From a virus, in IMG/VR virus record IMGVR_UViG_3300004806_000027, positions 1-60,083 of that record: a stretch of DNA of 60,083 bases, one strand, 5' to 3'. This document shows positions 45,971 to 54,671 of the stretch, piece by piece (within the stretch, counting starts at the first letter, position 1; each line of letters begins with the position of its first letter). The translations under genes and the position numbers were made by a program. The notes under the pieces were generated by a model. It was given only the letters and a program-made list of their open reading frames with translations, searched no databases and was not told the origin of the DNA.

Positions 45971-48315
45971 TGCCCATTGCAACGCCCGACGCCATACCGA
46001 GCGTTCAACCTAACGGACCATCCGGTGGGTTTTTGAATGTCAATGCGTCTCCGGATGCGTTTGGCGCCGGGGTTGCGTCTGCTATTTCGGGATTGGGTCA
46101 ATCGGTTCAGCATGCCGGTCAAGAAGCTGGTGATATTGCCCTGAAACAACAAGGCATGCTGAACGAGACAATGGCCACAAATGCCGAAACAACTTATATG
46201 GACCAATTGTCCAAATTGAGCGCGGCGTATAAGTCAAAAGAGGGCTTGGCGGCGGTTGCGGCCCTTCCTCAATATAGTCAAGACGTTCAAGATTTACGTC
46301 AACAATTGTTAGAAACGCTGCCCAATCCTGCGGTTCAAAAAGCGTTTACCACATTGGCATTAAGGCATGAGGGTTATGCGCTTTCGGATGCCAATAATTA
46401 TTCCGCGACCCAAGTTAAAAAGGCGGACGCGGATTCCGCCCATGCGTCGGTTTTAACGGCTGTCTCAAGGGCTGGGGATTCATCCATTGCCGCCAATGAC
46501 ATGCGGTTTGAAGATATTTTGCATGACGTGAATTTTGGCGTGGCGCGTCAAATGCAAACCCAAGGATGGGATGCTGGTACGGGCATGACCCAACAAGATG
46601 ATGGGTTGTTATCATTTGACGACAGCGAAAATGGCAAGCGGGCGTCGTCCGTTTATCAATCCGTTCGAGATACCGCCGTGGGTAAGGCATGGGAAGAAAG
46701 ACTGCGCACGCTGTCCAATTCCAATGTCGATATGGCGGCAAAATTGTTTCAAGACAATCGGTCGCGCATTCCCGGCACGGCTCAAGTTCAGATTGAAGCG
46801 TTTTTGCAGCCCAAGATTAAAGACGCGCAAACCCGGTCCATTGCCGATAATGTCATTGGAACAGCGACCCAGACATTTACCAATGGGCTGAATAAAGGGT
46901 CTAATAACCCTGGAAATATCAAATCTGCTTATGGCATTGCCAATAATGTGCCGGATTTTGAAAACTATGCGACACCTGCCGATGGGGTGAACGCGACGGC
47001 ATCCAATCTTCGTAATAATTACCGGGGAATGACACTTGCGGAAATCGGGCGCAAATGGGTGGGCAAGGATCAGCCACAAAGTGAAGTGGATAATTGGGTC
47101 AATAATGTGTCCAGGGCATCCGGGCTTGCGCCCAATGCGGTGCCAAATATGGATGACAAAACGGCGGTATCGTCCTTAATCAAGGCAATTGTTCCCGCTG
47201 AAAAGGGTCAAGCGGATCGAGCGGCGTTTGACGATACGTCCGTAACGCAAGGAATCGAACAAGCTTTCGCGGGTCAAAAACCGACCAAAGTTGCAAATGC
47301 GGCTGGGAACGATAACCGGCCCATGCTGACCTCGACGGATTATTTGCGGCAGAATTATGCGGCGATTGTCAAGCAAGCGGAAGATCAAGCGGAAGCGCAA
47401 CGGCCTGGGGATCAACAATTCAGGGATTTGGCCCGGTCGCGGGTTGAGCAGAGATTGGGTGACCAAATCCGCCAACAGGAAATGTCTTATAAGGCGGACA
47501 ATGATTTGGTCGTTCAGGCTGTCAGCGGGGAATTAAACCGGACGGGTCAAAAACCCACGTCTATTGAACAACTGACCTCGATTAGTCCTGACGTGAAAGC
47601 CGCGTGGGAACGGTCAATGGCGCATTCTCCGCAATTTGCCACGAGCATTCAAACACATGTTTTGACGGCAGCGGCGCATGGAGTGAACAAAGACGCGGCG
47701 TTGTATGGCAAGGATTTTCCCGATTTGGTCGCGCAAGTTTTGGCGCCGTCACCTAATGGGCCACAAATTACCGATCCATCACAATTAATGCAGCATTTCA
47801 AAGATGGCGGGTTGAATTTTGAGGGGCTTAAGCACCTTCAAACCCTGATGGCGCAAAATGATTCCGAAAAGCAATTGCAAACAGAGTTTTTAAAAGCCGC
47901 CAAGGGTCAAATTACAGGCTCGAATGAGCACATGGGGTTTGTTGATCCCAAGGGGGATCAACTTTATCAAAATTTCTTGGGGTCATTTGTCGATGCTTAC
48001 AAAGAGGGTCGGGCAAAAGGCATTCCACCGGCCAAATTATTGAGTTTTGGAAACCCGGAATCTTTGGGCGAATTAACTAAAGGGTATGCGCGCCCGTTTA
48101 ATCAATGGCAAGCTGACGTATTGGTGGGCAATCCGCAATCGGTTGTCCCAACTCAGACGGCGCCCGTTAAAGCCGCTGCGGTGGATTTGTCCACAAAGGA
48201 AAATGTGCTAACGGCTTTCAATCAAGGCAAAATCACGCGCGACCAAGCGCGAAAAGCTTTGCTAGATAACAAATGGGCAACCGAAGCCTATAAGCCCACG
48301 GTGCCAATGCAATGA
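45970..48315 (+). CDS. Internal virion protein with embedded murein hydrolase-like domain
   Basis: The 781-residue protein is mostly helical and Gln/Ala-rich (T7 gp15-like). In the middle (about residues 305-420) there is SNNPGNIKSAYG, FENYATPADGVNATASNL, MTLAEIGRKWVG and WVNNVSRASGLAP. This is the same NNPGN-type hydrolase domain as the endolysin at 661, in a more diverged form. Inferred role: local digestion of peptidoglycan during DNA entry. The end overlaps the giant protein gene (ATGA). Confidence 0.75.
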   Translation: MPIATPDAIPSVQPNGPSGGFLNVNASPDAFGAGVASAISGLGQSVQHAGQEAGDIALKQQGMLNETMATNAETTYMDQLSKLSAAYKSKEGLAAVAALPQYSQDVQDLRQQLLETLPNPAVQKAFTTLALRHEGYALSDANNYSATQVKKADADSAHASVLTAVSRAGDSSIAANDMRFEDILHDVNFGVARQMQTQGWDAGTGMTQQDDGLLSFDDSENGKRASSVYQSVRDTAVGKAWEERLRTLSNSNVDMAAKLFQDNRSRIPGTAQVQIEAFLQPKIKDAQTRSIADNVIGTATQTFTNGLNKGSNNPGNIKSAYGIANNVPDFENYATPADGVNATASNLRNNYRGMTLAEIGRKWVGKDQPQSEVDNWVNNVSRASGLAPNAVPNMDDKTAVSSLIKAIVPAEKGQADRAAFDDTSVTQGIEQAFAGQKPTKVANAAGNDNRPMLTSTDYLRQNYAAIVKQAEDQAEAQRPGDQQFRDLARSRVEQRLGDQIRQQEMSYKADNDLVVQAVSGELNRTGQKPTSIEQLTSISPDVKAAWERSMAHSPQFATSIQTHVLTAAAHGVNKDAALYGKDFPDLVAQVLAPSPNGPQITDPSQLMQHFKDGGLNFEGLKHLQTLMAQNDSEKQLQTEFLKAAKGQITGSNEHMGFVDPKGDQLYQNFLGSFVDAYKEGRAKGIPPAKLLSFGNPESLGELTKGYARPFNQWQADVLVGNPQSVVPTQTAPVKAAAVDLSTKENVLTAFNQGKITRDQARKALLDNKWATEAYKPTVPMQ

Positions 48316-51300
48316 CCGATCAGCCGTCATCTGTCGATGATTTATTGGATGCGCATGCGCCGAATCAGTCAATGGACGTTGATTCATTGCTGGATCAGCA
48401 TGCGCCTGCTCAACCTGGGCCATTTTATCCGGGTGTTGATGCGCGTCTGCCAAAAGTGCCGCCTATTCAGCCTTTAGCCAATACGTCTGACCAATTTAAT
48501 CAATGGTTCAAGGGGACACCGGAAGGCAGGATTACTGATGCTTTTGTGGGCGGCGTAAAAACCGGCTGGGAAGGAATGGCGTTGTCTCCGGAAAGCGAAG
48601 ATTTCTTTAAAAAACTGGGTTGGTTTAACGATCCCAAAAAACCCAGTTTCATGGGTGGGTTTAATGATACGTTCATGCGCCCTGCGGTCATGGCGGCAAA
48701 TGCAGCTTTAAGAGTAGGTGCGGCGGGGTATAGCGGCGTCCAAGCGGGTATCGTTCAGGCGGGTGAAGAAGCCAATAATGCAACGGGTGGCGTGTTTGGC
48801 TTGAATAAGCTGGGACGGGACGTAACGGGCATTATGGACATGGAAGCCATGGGCTTTCCATTTGGGTCAAAGTTTCATCCGGCACCGGCAAAGTTTTGGA
48901 ATGATGCCATTAAGAACAAAGTCATTGGCGGGGATGACGCGGTTTATTTTGGACTGAAAGAACCTGAACCATTGGCCGATGGTGCATTGGCGGATGATTT
49001 AAAATCCAGTGTCAAACCGTTAGAAGATCAGCTTGCCGAACAAGGGGCGGCTGGGGCGGAGGCTCAAGCGACACCGGAGGCAACGCCGGTTCAAGCCACA
49101 ACGCAAGAAGCACAGCCGGATATTCATTCTATTGCGCGTCAAATTGATCCCGATACGTTTGAAAAATACGATGCTTTGGTGGCGCGGCGCGATACCTATC
49201 GCAAATGGCTCAATGAGCTGTCGGAAACGCGCGATGAAGCACACGCTAACCGGGAAGATGTAAAATCAATCAATAGCGAAATTGACGATATTTTAGCCAA
49301 GGTTAATGGTGTCGAAGATCGTTTGACCAAACGTCAAGCGGGCCGGTTATCTGATTTGCGGGATCAATTGGACGAAATTGAAAGCACGGCCAAGCTGGAT
49401 TCGCCGGACATGGCGCGCATCCGCCGCGTGCTGCAAGAAAATGATTATAAAATGCGCGATTTAGCGCCGGATGTGACAAAAGCATATCGGGAAGCGCAAG
49501 AGCGTATGCCGCAAGAAGCCGCACCGGAAGTCGAGCAAGCCGTTGATGAGGCGCGCGTTCAGGGCCGGGAGCAAGGTGAAACGGAAACTGCGCAACCGAA
49601 AAATGAAACGGTCACTGAAACGGCCAAGCCGGTCGAGACTAAACCGGGTGAACCTGCGGCGGAGGGTGTAAAGCCTGACGAGACACCGGCCAAAACAGAA
49701 TTGCCGATTGAACAACAAAAGGCGCAAATTGCCTCTAGGGTCGCGCGTCAATTGGAAGATGCCGGACGGCCAAGGGATGAAGCGGAAGCCGCTGCTCAAT
49801 TAATCGCGGCAAGGTATGAAACACGGGCGGCGCGCATGGGCGGCAAGCTGGGATCGCCGTTGGAATTGTTTAACCGGGATGGGGCCGTCATCCAAGCCGC
49901 GCGCGAACGTGTGCGGGAAATGGCGCAAAAAAAGGATCAAGCGCCGGAAATCACGGCCAAGGAATATGAGCAAGCCAAGCGGGGTTCTGTTCAATTCCGG
50001 GAAAATAAGACAATTATCAAACTGTTCAAGGGCGCCGATGCGTCAACTTTTATCCATGAAACCGGCCATAAGTTTCTAGAAGAAATGATGGCCGATGCCG
50101 TTCATGAGGCTGCACCGGATCAAATTAAGGCGGATGCTGCAACGGTGCGTAAATGGCTTGGGGTTAGCGAGGATGAGGCCATACCGACGCGGGCGCATGA
50201 AAAGTTTGCGCGCGGGTTTGAACGTTATTTGATGGAAGGCCGCGCGCCAAGCCAAACCCTAGCGCGGGTGTTTGATCAATTTAAACAATGGCTGACCAAG
50301 ATTTATGAAACCGTGACCCGGCTGAAATCGCCTATCAATGACGATATTCGGGACGTGTTCGATAGGCTTTTGTCAACCAACCCGGAAAAGGTTACAATAG
50401 CGCCGGATCGTGCTTTGGGGGCTGATTTTGCAACGCTGCATGAAGGCGATGCGGAACACACGCCGGGGAACCAAGCAAAGGTCGTTGGCGATAGGGTGCG
50501 TGATGAGCGTCACGCGGTAGCTGATGAACATGCTTCGGAGATTTCGGATGAATTACAGCCTGGAAGAATTGGAAACGGACCTGGCGAAAGCCCGGCACGA
50601 AGTGAAGGTGCTGACAGTGGCGTCAATGCGTCCGGACCTGACACCGGAACAAATGGCGCTATACAAAAATCTGGAACGGTCGGCGCGGGCGGAGGTCAAG
50701 CTAAGGTTGAAGGCATTGGACCACCACAAGAGTCAAACCTAAAATTTGGCCCTAGTTCAAAGCAAAAGCTTTATTCCAAGGTTCCTGCGCGCCCTTCGAC
50801 GCTAACCGATTTTGTTCGATCTTATGGCGGAATTGGCAATGATCGGGGCGATATTGCGGCATTGTTTGGTGGCAAGCGTAATGGCGGGGTGCTGCGCAAA
50901 ACGGGCAAAGATATTGACCGGGTGGCGCAAGCGGCGGAAGAAGCCGGGTTTTTCCCTGAATTGGGCGGTGAACGTCCCACGATTAATCAATTTTTGGAAA
51001 AGCTAACCCGTGACGTAAACGGGGACCATCAATTCTCCGATTTTGATTATGACAAGGTTAAAGCCTATCAGGATGCTTTAAACCACAATTCCGAAGTGGA
51101 TCGAATTGCCGGGGAATTGGGCATTAAAGCGGACGGCATGTCGCATAGCGAGTTCTGGAATGAAGTTGCCAGCCGCATGTCAACCGAAGAACAATTAAAG
51201 GAAATTCATTCTCAGGAAGCGGATTTTGAGCGCGAATTGCGCCACGCGGAAGAATGGGCCAAGTCTCATTTAGAAGCCAAAGGCGATGCTTGGGAAGGTG

Positions 51301-53792
51301 ATAACGTGCCGGATTACGACAATCCGCGCACCGAGGAGGATTTGGAAAATGAATACCGGGCGGAAGAATCTGCTAGAGGGCCGATCAAGAGCGCGGATGA
51401 TGGCGGGCAATCAGGACCTGCCGGAGGAGGTGCGGTCGATGTTCAAGAAAGCAGCGGATCACGCGGACGCAGCACTAGGTCTAATGGGAGCAAGACAGAA
51501 TACCCAGCCGGACCCAATGAGCGGTTCGCAACCGATGAATCAGACCTTGTAGATAAGGCCGGGAATATCCGGTTAGATAATCTCAATACACCGGAAGATG
51601 TAAAAGAAGTTTTGCGTCAAACGGCGGCGGATAATGAAGATTTCATGGCCGCACGGCGGGGCGTGATTTCTGCCGGGGAACAATTGGACCTGGCCGATGC
51701 TTTGGGCATGAATGCGGCAAAACTCAATTGGCGCCGGATCGGGGAAGCGTTCAACGCCGAACAAATCCTTGCGGCTCGAAAGCTGTTAATTCAATCTGCG
51801 ACGGAAGTGCGTGATTTGATGGCAAAAGCGGCCAATGGATCGGATGCCGATGTGATGGCCTATGCCAAAGCGCGGCAACGTCACTTGATGATTCAAGAGC
51901 AAGTGGCGGGGATTACGGCGGAAGCTGGCCGGGCGTTGGGAGCATTCCGTAAGCTGGAAGGGTCGGCGGATGCCGAAGCGTTGGCGCAATTCTTCCAAAG
52001 CACCATTGGCCGGACACCGGAACAACTAAGGCAAGAAGCGCAATTTGGGATGAACCTGCAAACGCCGGGACAAGTGGCCAAGTTTGTTAATGATTCCGCC
52101 CGTGGGTCGATCAAAAACGCCATATTGGAATATTACGTTAATGCTTTGATTTCGGGGCCGATAACCCATGCCCGGTATTCGGTGGGCAATGCGTTAAATG
52201 CCTTGGCGCGTCCTTTGATCGAAATTCCGGTGGCGTCTGCGGTCGGCGCGGCGCGCGAGGCTTTGGGCTATGAGGTCAAAAATCGAGTTTATTTAGGTGA
52301 GGCGGGCGCGCAATTATACGGCATGATGAAGGGATCATCCGATGGCTTAATGGCGGCAACGCAAGCGTTTAAAACCGGCATTTCCCCTGCATTGCCTGGG
52401 GAAAAGGTATCTGGTCATTTTACCGATATGAACACGCGGGCCATTCCGGGCAAGGTTGGCGAAATTATCAATGTGCCGTCCAAATCGGTTGCGGCCATTC
52501 ACTCGTTTTTTAAATCCCTGCGATATGAGCAAAACATTCAATCTTTGGCCTATCGGGAAGCCATGAATGATGGTTTGACCGGGGATGCGTTCAAAGGACG
52601 GGTTGCGGAATTAACTCAAAAGCCGACACCGGAAATGATGATTGCTGCAAGTGCGGATGCCATGAAAGAATTATTCATGGCGCCTGCGGATTACAATTCG
52701 TTTTCAGGGAAATTAACAGCTGCGGCCAATTCAAACCTAGCGGCAAAAATCATTGTGCCGTTTATGAAAATTGGCACCCAAATAACCCGCGAAGCATTTA
52801 TTGAACGCTCGCCCATTGGCTTATTGGATAGGGACGTGCGCGGCAATTTGTCCGGGCAAAACGGCGGGTCTGCTCAAGACATGCAATTTGGCAAAATCGC
52901 CACCGGCACGGCTTTAATCGGTACATCCGTCATGATGACCTTAAATGGGTTGATGACCGGGGATGGCCCTGCTGATCCCAATGAGCGCCGTGTGTGGCTG
53001 ATGGCCAATAAACCCAATCACATTACCATTGGCGATGTGTCGGTGGCCTATGACCGTCTGGGGCCGTTTGCCATGCTTATGCGGTTTGGGGCCAATATGA
53101 CCGAAGCCGCGCATGGCTGGGATGGTGAAGATGGCACGGTTTTAGCCAAAGCGGCGTTTGAAGGGTTTAATAAAGCGGTGTTGGATGAAACCTTTATGAA
53201 AGGATTGTCTGACATGCTGAATGCGGTGTTTCATCCGGAAGAATATGGCGAAAGCTATATTCGAGGGATGGTCATCAATTGGATGCCGTTTAGCGTTGGC
53301 ATGAGTCAAGTGGCTCACGCGGTCGATCCGTATCAACGCGAAGCGCGGACCTTATTGGATGCCGCCAAGGCCAAGGTGCCGTTTGTCTCAATTGGCCTAT
53401 TGCCCAAACGAGATATGTTTGGCGAACCAATCCCGCAAAGTGGCACGGCGGATCGTTATGCCAATGATTCGGTGGTTAAGGAAATGAACGCCTTGGGTCT
53501 GGGGGTTGGGAAATTGCGCCGGTCAATCCGAGGGCAGGATTTGACCGATGAGCAATATGACCAATATGCCCAGACGGCGGGCCGGTTAGCCAAAATGCGA
53601 TTAAACGCTTTGGTTCAAAATCCGGGCTGGCAGCAAATCCCCAAGAATATCCGGGCGGAAACCATCACCAAAACGATTTCATCCAGCCGGACGGCTGCGG
53701 CAAATATGATTGCGGCTCAAAGTGTCGGGGGGCCAAACGACATTATCAAAGGTGCAATGGAAGATAAAATGCGGGCTAGGAATGGCGAATAG
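48312..53792 (+). CDS. Giant internal virion protein with metalloprotease motif
   Basis: The 1826-residue protein occupies the T7 gp16 (ejectosome) position. Visible parts are an N-terminal region with LDAHAPNQSMDVDSLLDQHAP repeats; a long coiled coil (about 275-400); a domain with KLFKGADASTFIHETGHKF (HExxH-like HETGH, about 570-590); a disordered G/S/P linker (about 746-810); a central helical domain (about 815-1010); a second disordered linker (1013-1080); and a large C-terminal region (about 1100-1826) of the polyvalent-protein type (LPD38-like). Each of the two linkers coincides with a small ORF in the +1 frame. It is probably a fusion of three modules, ejected with DNA. Confidence 0.75.
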   Translation: MTDQPSSVDDLLDAHAPNQSMDVDSLLDQHAPAQPGPFYPGVDARLPKVPPIQPLANTSDQFNQWFKGTPEGRITDAFVGGVKTGWEGMALSPESEDFFKKLGWFNDPKKPSFMGGFNDTFMRPAVMAANAALRVGAAGYSGVQAGIVQAGEEANNATGGVFGLNKLGRDVTGIMDMEAMGFPFGSKFHPAPAKFWNDAIKNKVIGGDDAVYFGLKEPEPLADGALADDLKSSVKPLEDQLAEQGAAGAEAQATPEATPVQATTQEAQPDIHSIARQIDPDTFEKYDALVARRDTYRKWLNELSETRDEAHANREDVKSINSEIDDILAKVNGVEDRLTKRQAGRLSDLRDQLDEIESTAKLDSPDMARIRRVLQENDYKMRDLAPDVTKAYREAQERMPQEAAPEVEQAVDEARVQGREQGETETAQPKNETVTETAKPVETKPGEPAAEGVKPDETPAKTELPIEQQKAQIASRVARQLEDAGRPRDEAEAAAQLIAARYETRAARMGGKLGSPLELFNRDGAVIQAARERVREMAQKKDQAPEITAKEYEQAKRGSVQFRENKTIIKLFKGADASTFIHETGHKFLEEMMADAVHEAAPDQIKADAATVRKWLGVSEDEAIPTRAHEKFARGFERYLMEGRAPSQTLARVFDQFKQWLTKIYETVTRLKSPINDDIRDVFDRLLSTNPEKVTIAPDRALGADFATLHEGDAEHTPGNQAKVVGDRVRDERHAVADEHASEISDELQPGRIGNGPGESPARSEGADSGVNASGPDTGTNGAIQKSGTVGAGGGQAKVEGIGPPQESNLKFGPSSKQKLYSKVPARPSTLTDFVRSYGGIGNDRGDIAALFGGKRNGGVLRKTGKDIDRVAQAAEEAGFFPELGGERPTINQFLEKLTRDVNGDHQFSDFDYDKVKAYQDALNHNSEVDRIAGELGIKADGMSHSEFWNEVASRMSTEEQLKEIHSQEADFERELRHAEEWAKSHLEAKGDAWEGDNVPDYDNPRTEEDLENEYRAEESARGPIKSADDGGQSGPAGGGAVDVQESSGSRGRSTRSNGSKTEYPAGPNERFATDESDLVDKAGNIRLDNLNTPEDVKEVLRQTAADNEDFMAARRGVISAGEQLDLADALGMNAAKLNWRRIGEAFNAEQILAARKLLIQSATEVRDLMAKAANGSDADVMAYAKARQRHLMIQEQVAGITAEAGRALGAFRKLEGSADAEALAQFFQSTIGRTPEQLRQEAQFGMNLQTPGQVAKFVNDSARGSIKNAILEYYVNALISGPITHARYSVGNALNALARPLIEIPVASAVGAAREALGYEVKNRVYLGEAGAQLYGMMKGSSDGLMAATQAFKTGISPALPGEKVSGHFTDMNTRAIPGKVGEIINVPSKSVAAIHSFFKSLRYEQNIQSLAYREAMNDGLTGDAFKGRVAELTQKPTPEMMIAASADAMKELFMAPADYNSFSGKLTAAANSNLAAKIIVPFMKIGTQITREAFIERSPIGLLDRDVRGNLSGQNGGSAQDMQFGKIATGTALIGTSVMMTLNGLMTGDGPADPNERRVWLMANKPNHITIGDVSVAYDRLGPFAMLMRFGANMTEAAHGWDGEDGTVLAKAAFEGFNKAVLDETFMKGLSDMLNAVFHPEEYGESYIRGMVINWMPFSVGMSQVAHAVDPYQREARTLLDAAKAKVPFVSIGLLPKRDMFGEPIPQSGTADRYANDSVVKEMNALGLGVGKLRRSIRGQDLTDEQYDQYAQTAGRLAKMRLNALVQNPGWQQIPKNIRAETITKTISSSRTAAANMIAAQSVGGPNDIIKGAMEDKMRARNGE
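50548..50742 (+). CDS. Small ORF nested in linker 1 of the giant virion protein (+1 frame)
   Basis: ATG 50548 has GGAG 7 bases upstream and opens a 64-residue protein that looks natural: MNYSLEELETDLAKARHE, then LTVASMRPDLTPEQMALYKN and LERSARAEVKLRLKAL, a helical charged protein. Codons are mostly those of the rest of the phage, whereas the main frame here uses odd codons (AGA, GGA) and codes only a G/S/P-rich linker. This suggests that the nested frame is the older coding sequence. Function unknown. Confidence 0.6.
   Translation: MNYSLEELETDLAKARHEVKVLTVASMRPDLTPEQMALYKNLERSARAEVKLRLKALDHHKSQT
51349..51552 (+). CDS. Small ORF nested in linker 2 of the giant virion protein (+1 frame)
   Basis: ATG 51349 is 8-9 bases after GAGGAGGA, one of the best Shine-Dalgarno sequences in the window. 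The 67-residue product contains MAGNQDLPEEVRSMFKK and AADHADAALGLMGARQNT. Again the main frame at the same place is a disordered G/S/R linker. Both nested ORFs are in the same frame relative to the main gene. Function unknown. Confidence 0.6.
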   Translation: MNTGRKNLLEGRSRARMMAGNQDLPEEVRSMFKKAADHADAALGLMGARQNTQPDPMSGSQPMNQTL

Positions 53793-53799
53793 CTAGACC

Positions 53800-53820
53800 T
53801 TAACCGCTGCGTCGGGTTAA
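53800..53820 (+). promoter_or_regulatory. GCGTCGGGTTA element before the tail-fibre genes
   Basis: GCGTCGGGTTA (53809-53819) recurs here in the gap between the giant virion gene and the first fibre gene. It is flanked by TTAACC/GGTTAA, so it can also form a small stem. Possible promoter or processing site shared with the 28.3 kb and 36.0 kb regions. Confidence 0.4.
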
Positions 53821-53884
53821 AGAAGTCTTAGGCAAGAGCGCAAAGATGCGTCGGCCATAACATCCCTTGGCGGAAAAGGTGCAA

Positions 53885-54664
53885 ATGCGCTTGTCCGCCG
53901 TGTTTAAAATTCTGGTCTTTGTTGTACTGGGACTGATTGCGGACCCGGTATTTTCGACCGTTTCAACCACGTCAAGTTCGACCACGGCGCAAGGAAATGG
54001 GGTTACAACCTCGTTCACCTATAATTTCCCCATGGTGTCGGCTGGGGATGCGGTCATCACAGTATTAAATACCAATGTCACTCCCAACACTTTGACCACA
54101 TTAACGCCAAGCCAATACACCCTGACAGGGGTTGGAAGCATTGGCGGGACGGTCACTTATCCCTTAACCGGATCGCCATTATCGGCGGGATATTACATCA
54201 CGATTTCGCGTGTGGTTCCTTTGGTTCAAACGGTGTCGATTTCCAACCAGGGGCCGACATTTAAGGCGATTGAGGGCGGGTTAGATTACCTAACCTATAT
54301 CACTCAACAGCTTCAAAGCCAGATTAATTCACTATCCGTGTCCACCACAACGTCAACGGCCAATGTGGGGCGCCAAATCACATCTGGGTCAACGGATACC
54401 GCAATTCCGTCTCTAAGCACGATTGCTTGGAAAAGTGCCACGGCTTCAAACAAGACCGAAAATCTTTACCAATGCACGTCCACTTATATCTGGAACAAAA
54501 TTACCGTTACTGACGAAATTGGCACGGCTCAAACCTACAATATCGCTGTGACGCCTTATTCCGGGGACACCATTTTAGGGTCCACGTCCGCTTTTAACCT
54601 TCGATCCAATTTTGCCAGTGCAACGCTGCAATGCGATGGCGCGGGCAATTGGTTTGTTCAATAG
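53885..54664 (+). CDS. Tail fibre attachment protein (T7 gp17 N-terminal type) with a signal-like N-terminus
   Basis: ATG 53885 after AAGGTG gives 259 residues. The first 24 (MRLSAVFKILVFVVLGLI...) form a typical Sec signal or anchor. Then comes AQGNGVTTSFTYNFPMV, ITVLNTNVTP, YTLTGVGSIGGTVTYPLTG, YYITISRVVPLVQ and FKAIEGGLDYLTYITQQLQSQI, the pattern of T7-type fibre attachment domains. It would anchor fibres to the tail. A signal sequence on such a protein is unexpected. Confidence 0.75.
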   Translation: MRLSAVFKILVFVVLGLIADPVFSTVSTTSSSTTAQGNGVTTSFTYNFPMVSAGDAVITVLNTNVTPNTLTTLTPSQYTLTGVGSIGGTVTYPLTGSPLSAGYYITISRVVPLVQTVSISNQGPTFKAIEGGLDYLTYITQQLQSQINSLSVSTTTSTANVGRQITSGSTDTAIPSLSTIAWKSATASNKTENLYQCTSTYIWNKITVTDEIGTAQTYNIAVTPYSGDTILGSTSAFNLRSNFASATLQCDGAGNWFVQ

Positions 54665-54671
54665 GTGGTTT

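Noticed and set aside
49033-50079. Further alternate-frame ORFs inside the giant virion gene
   Set aside because: Unlike the two nested ORFs, their products are rich in rare, disordered basic stretches, they lack Shine-Dalgarno sequences, and the main frame there encodes structured domains.
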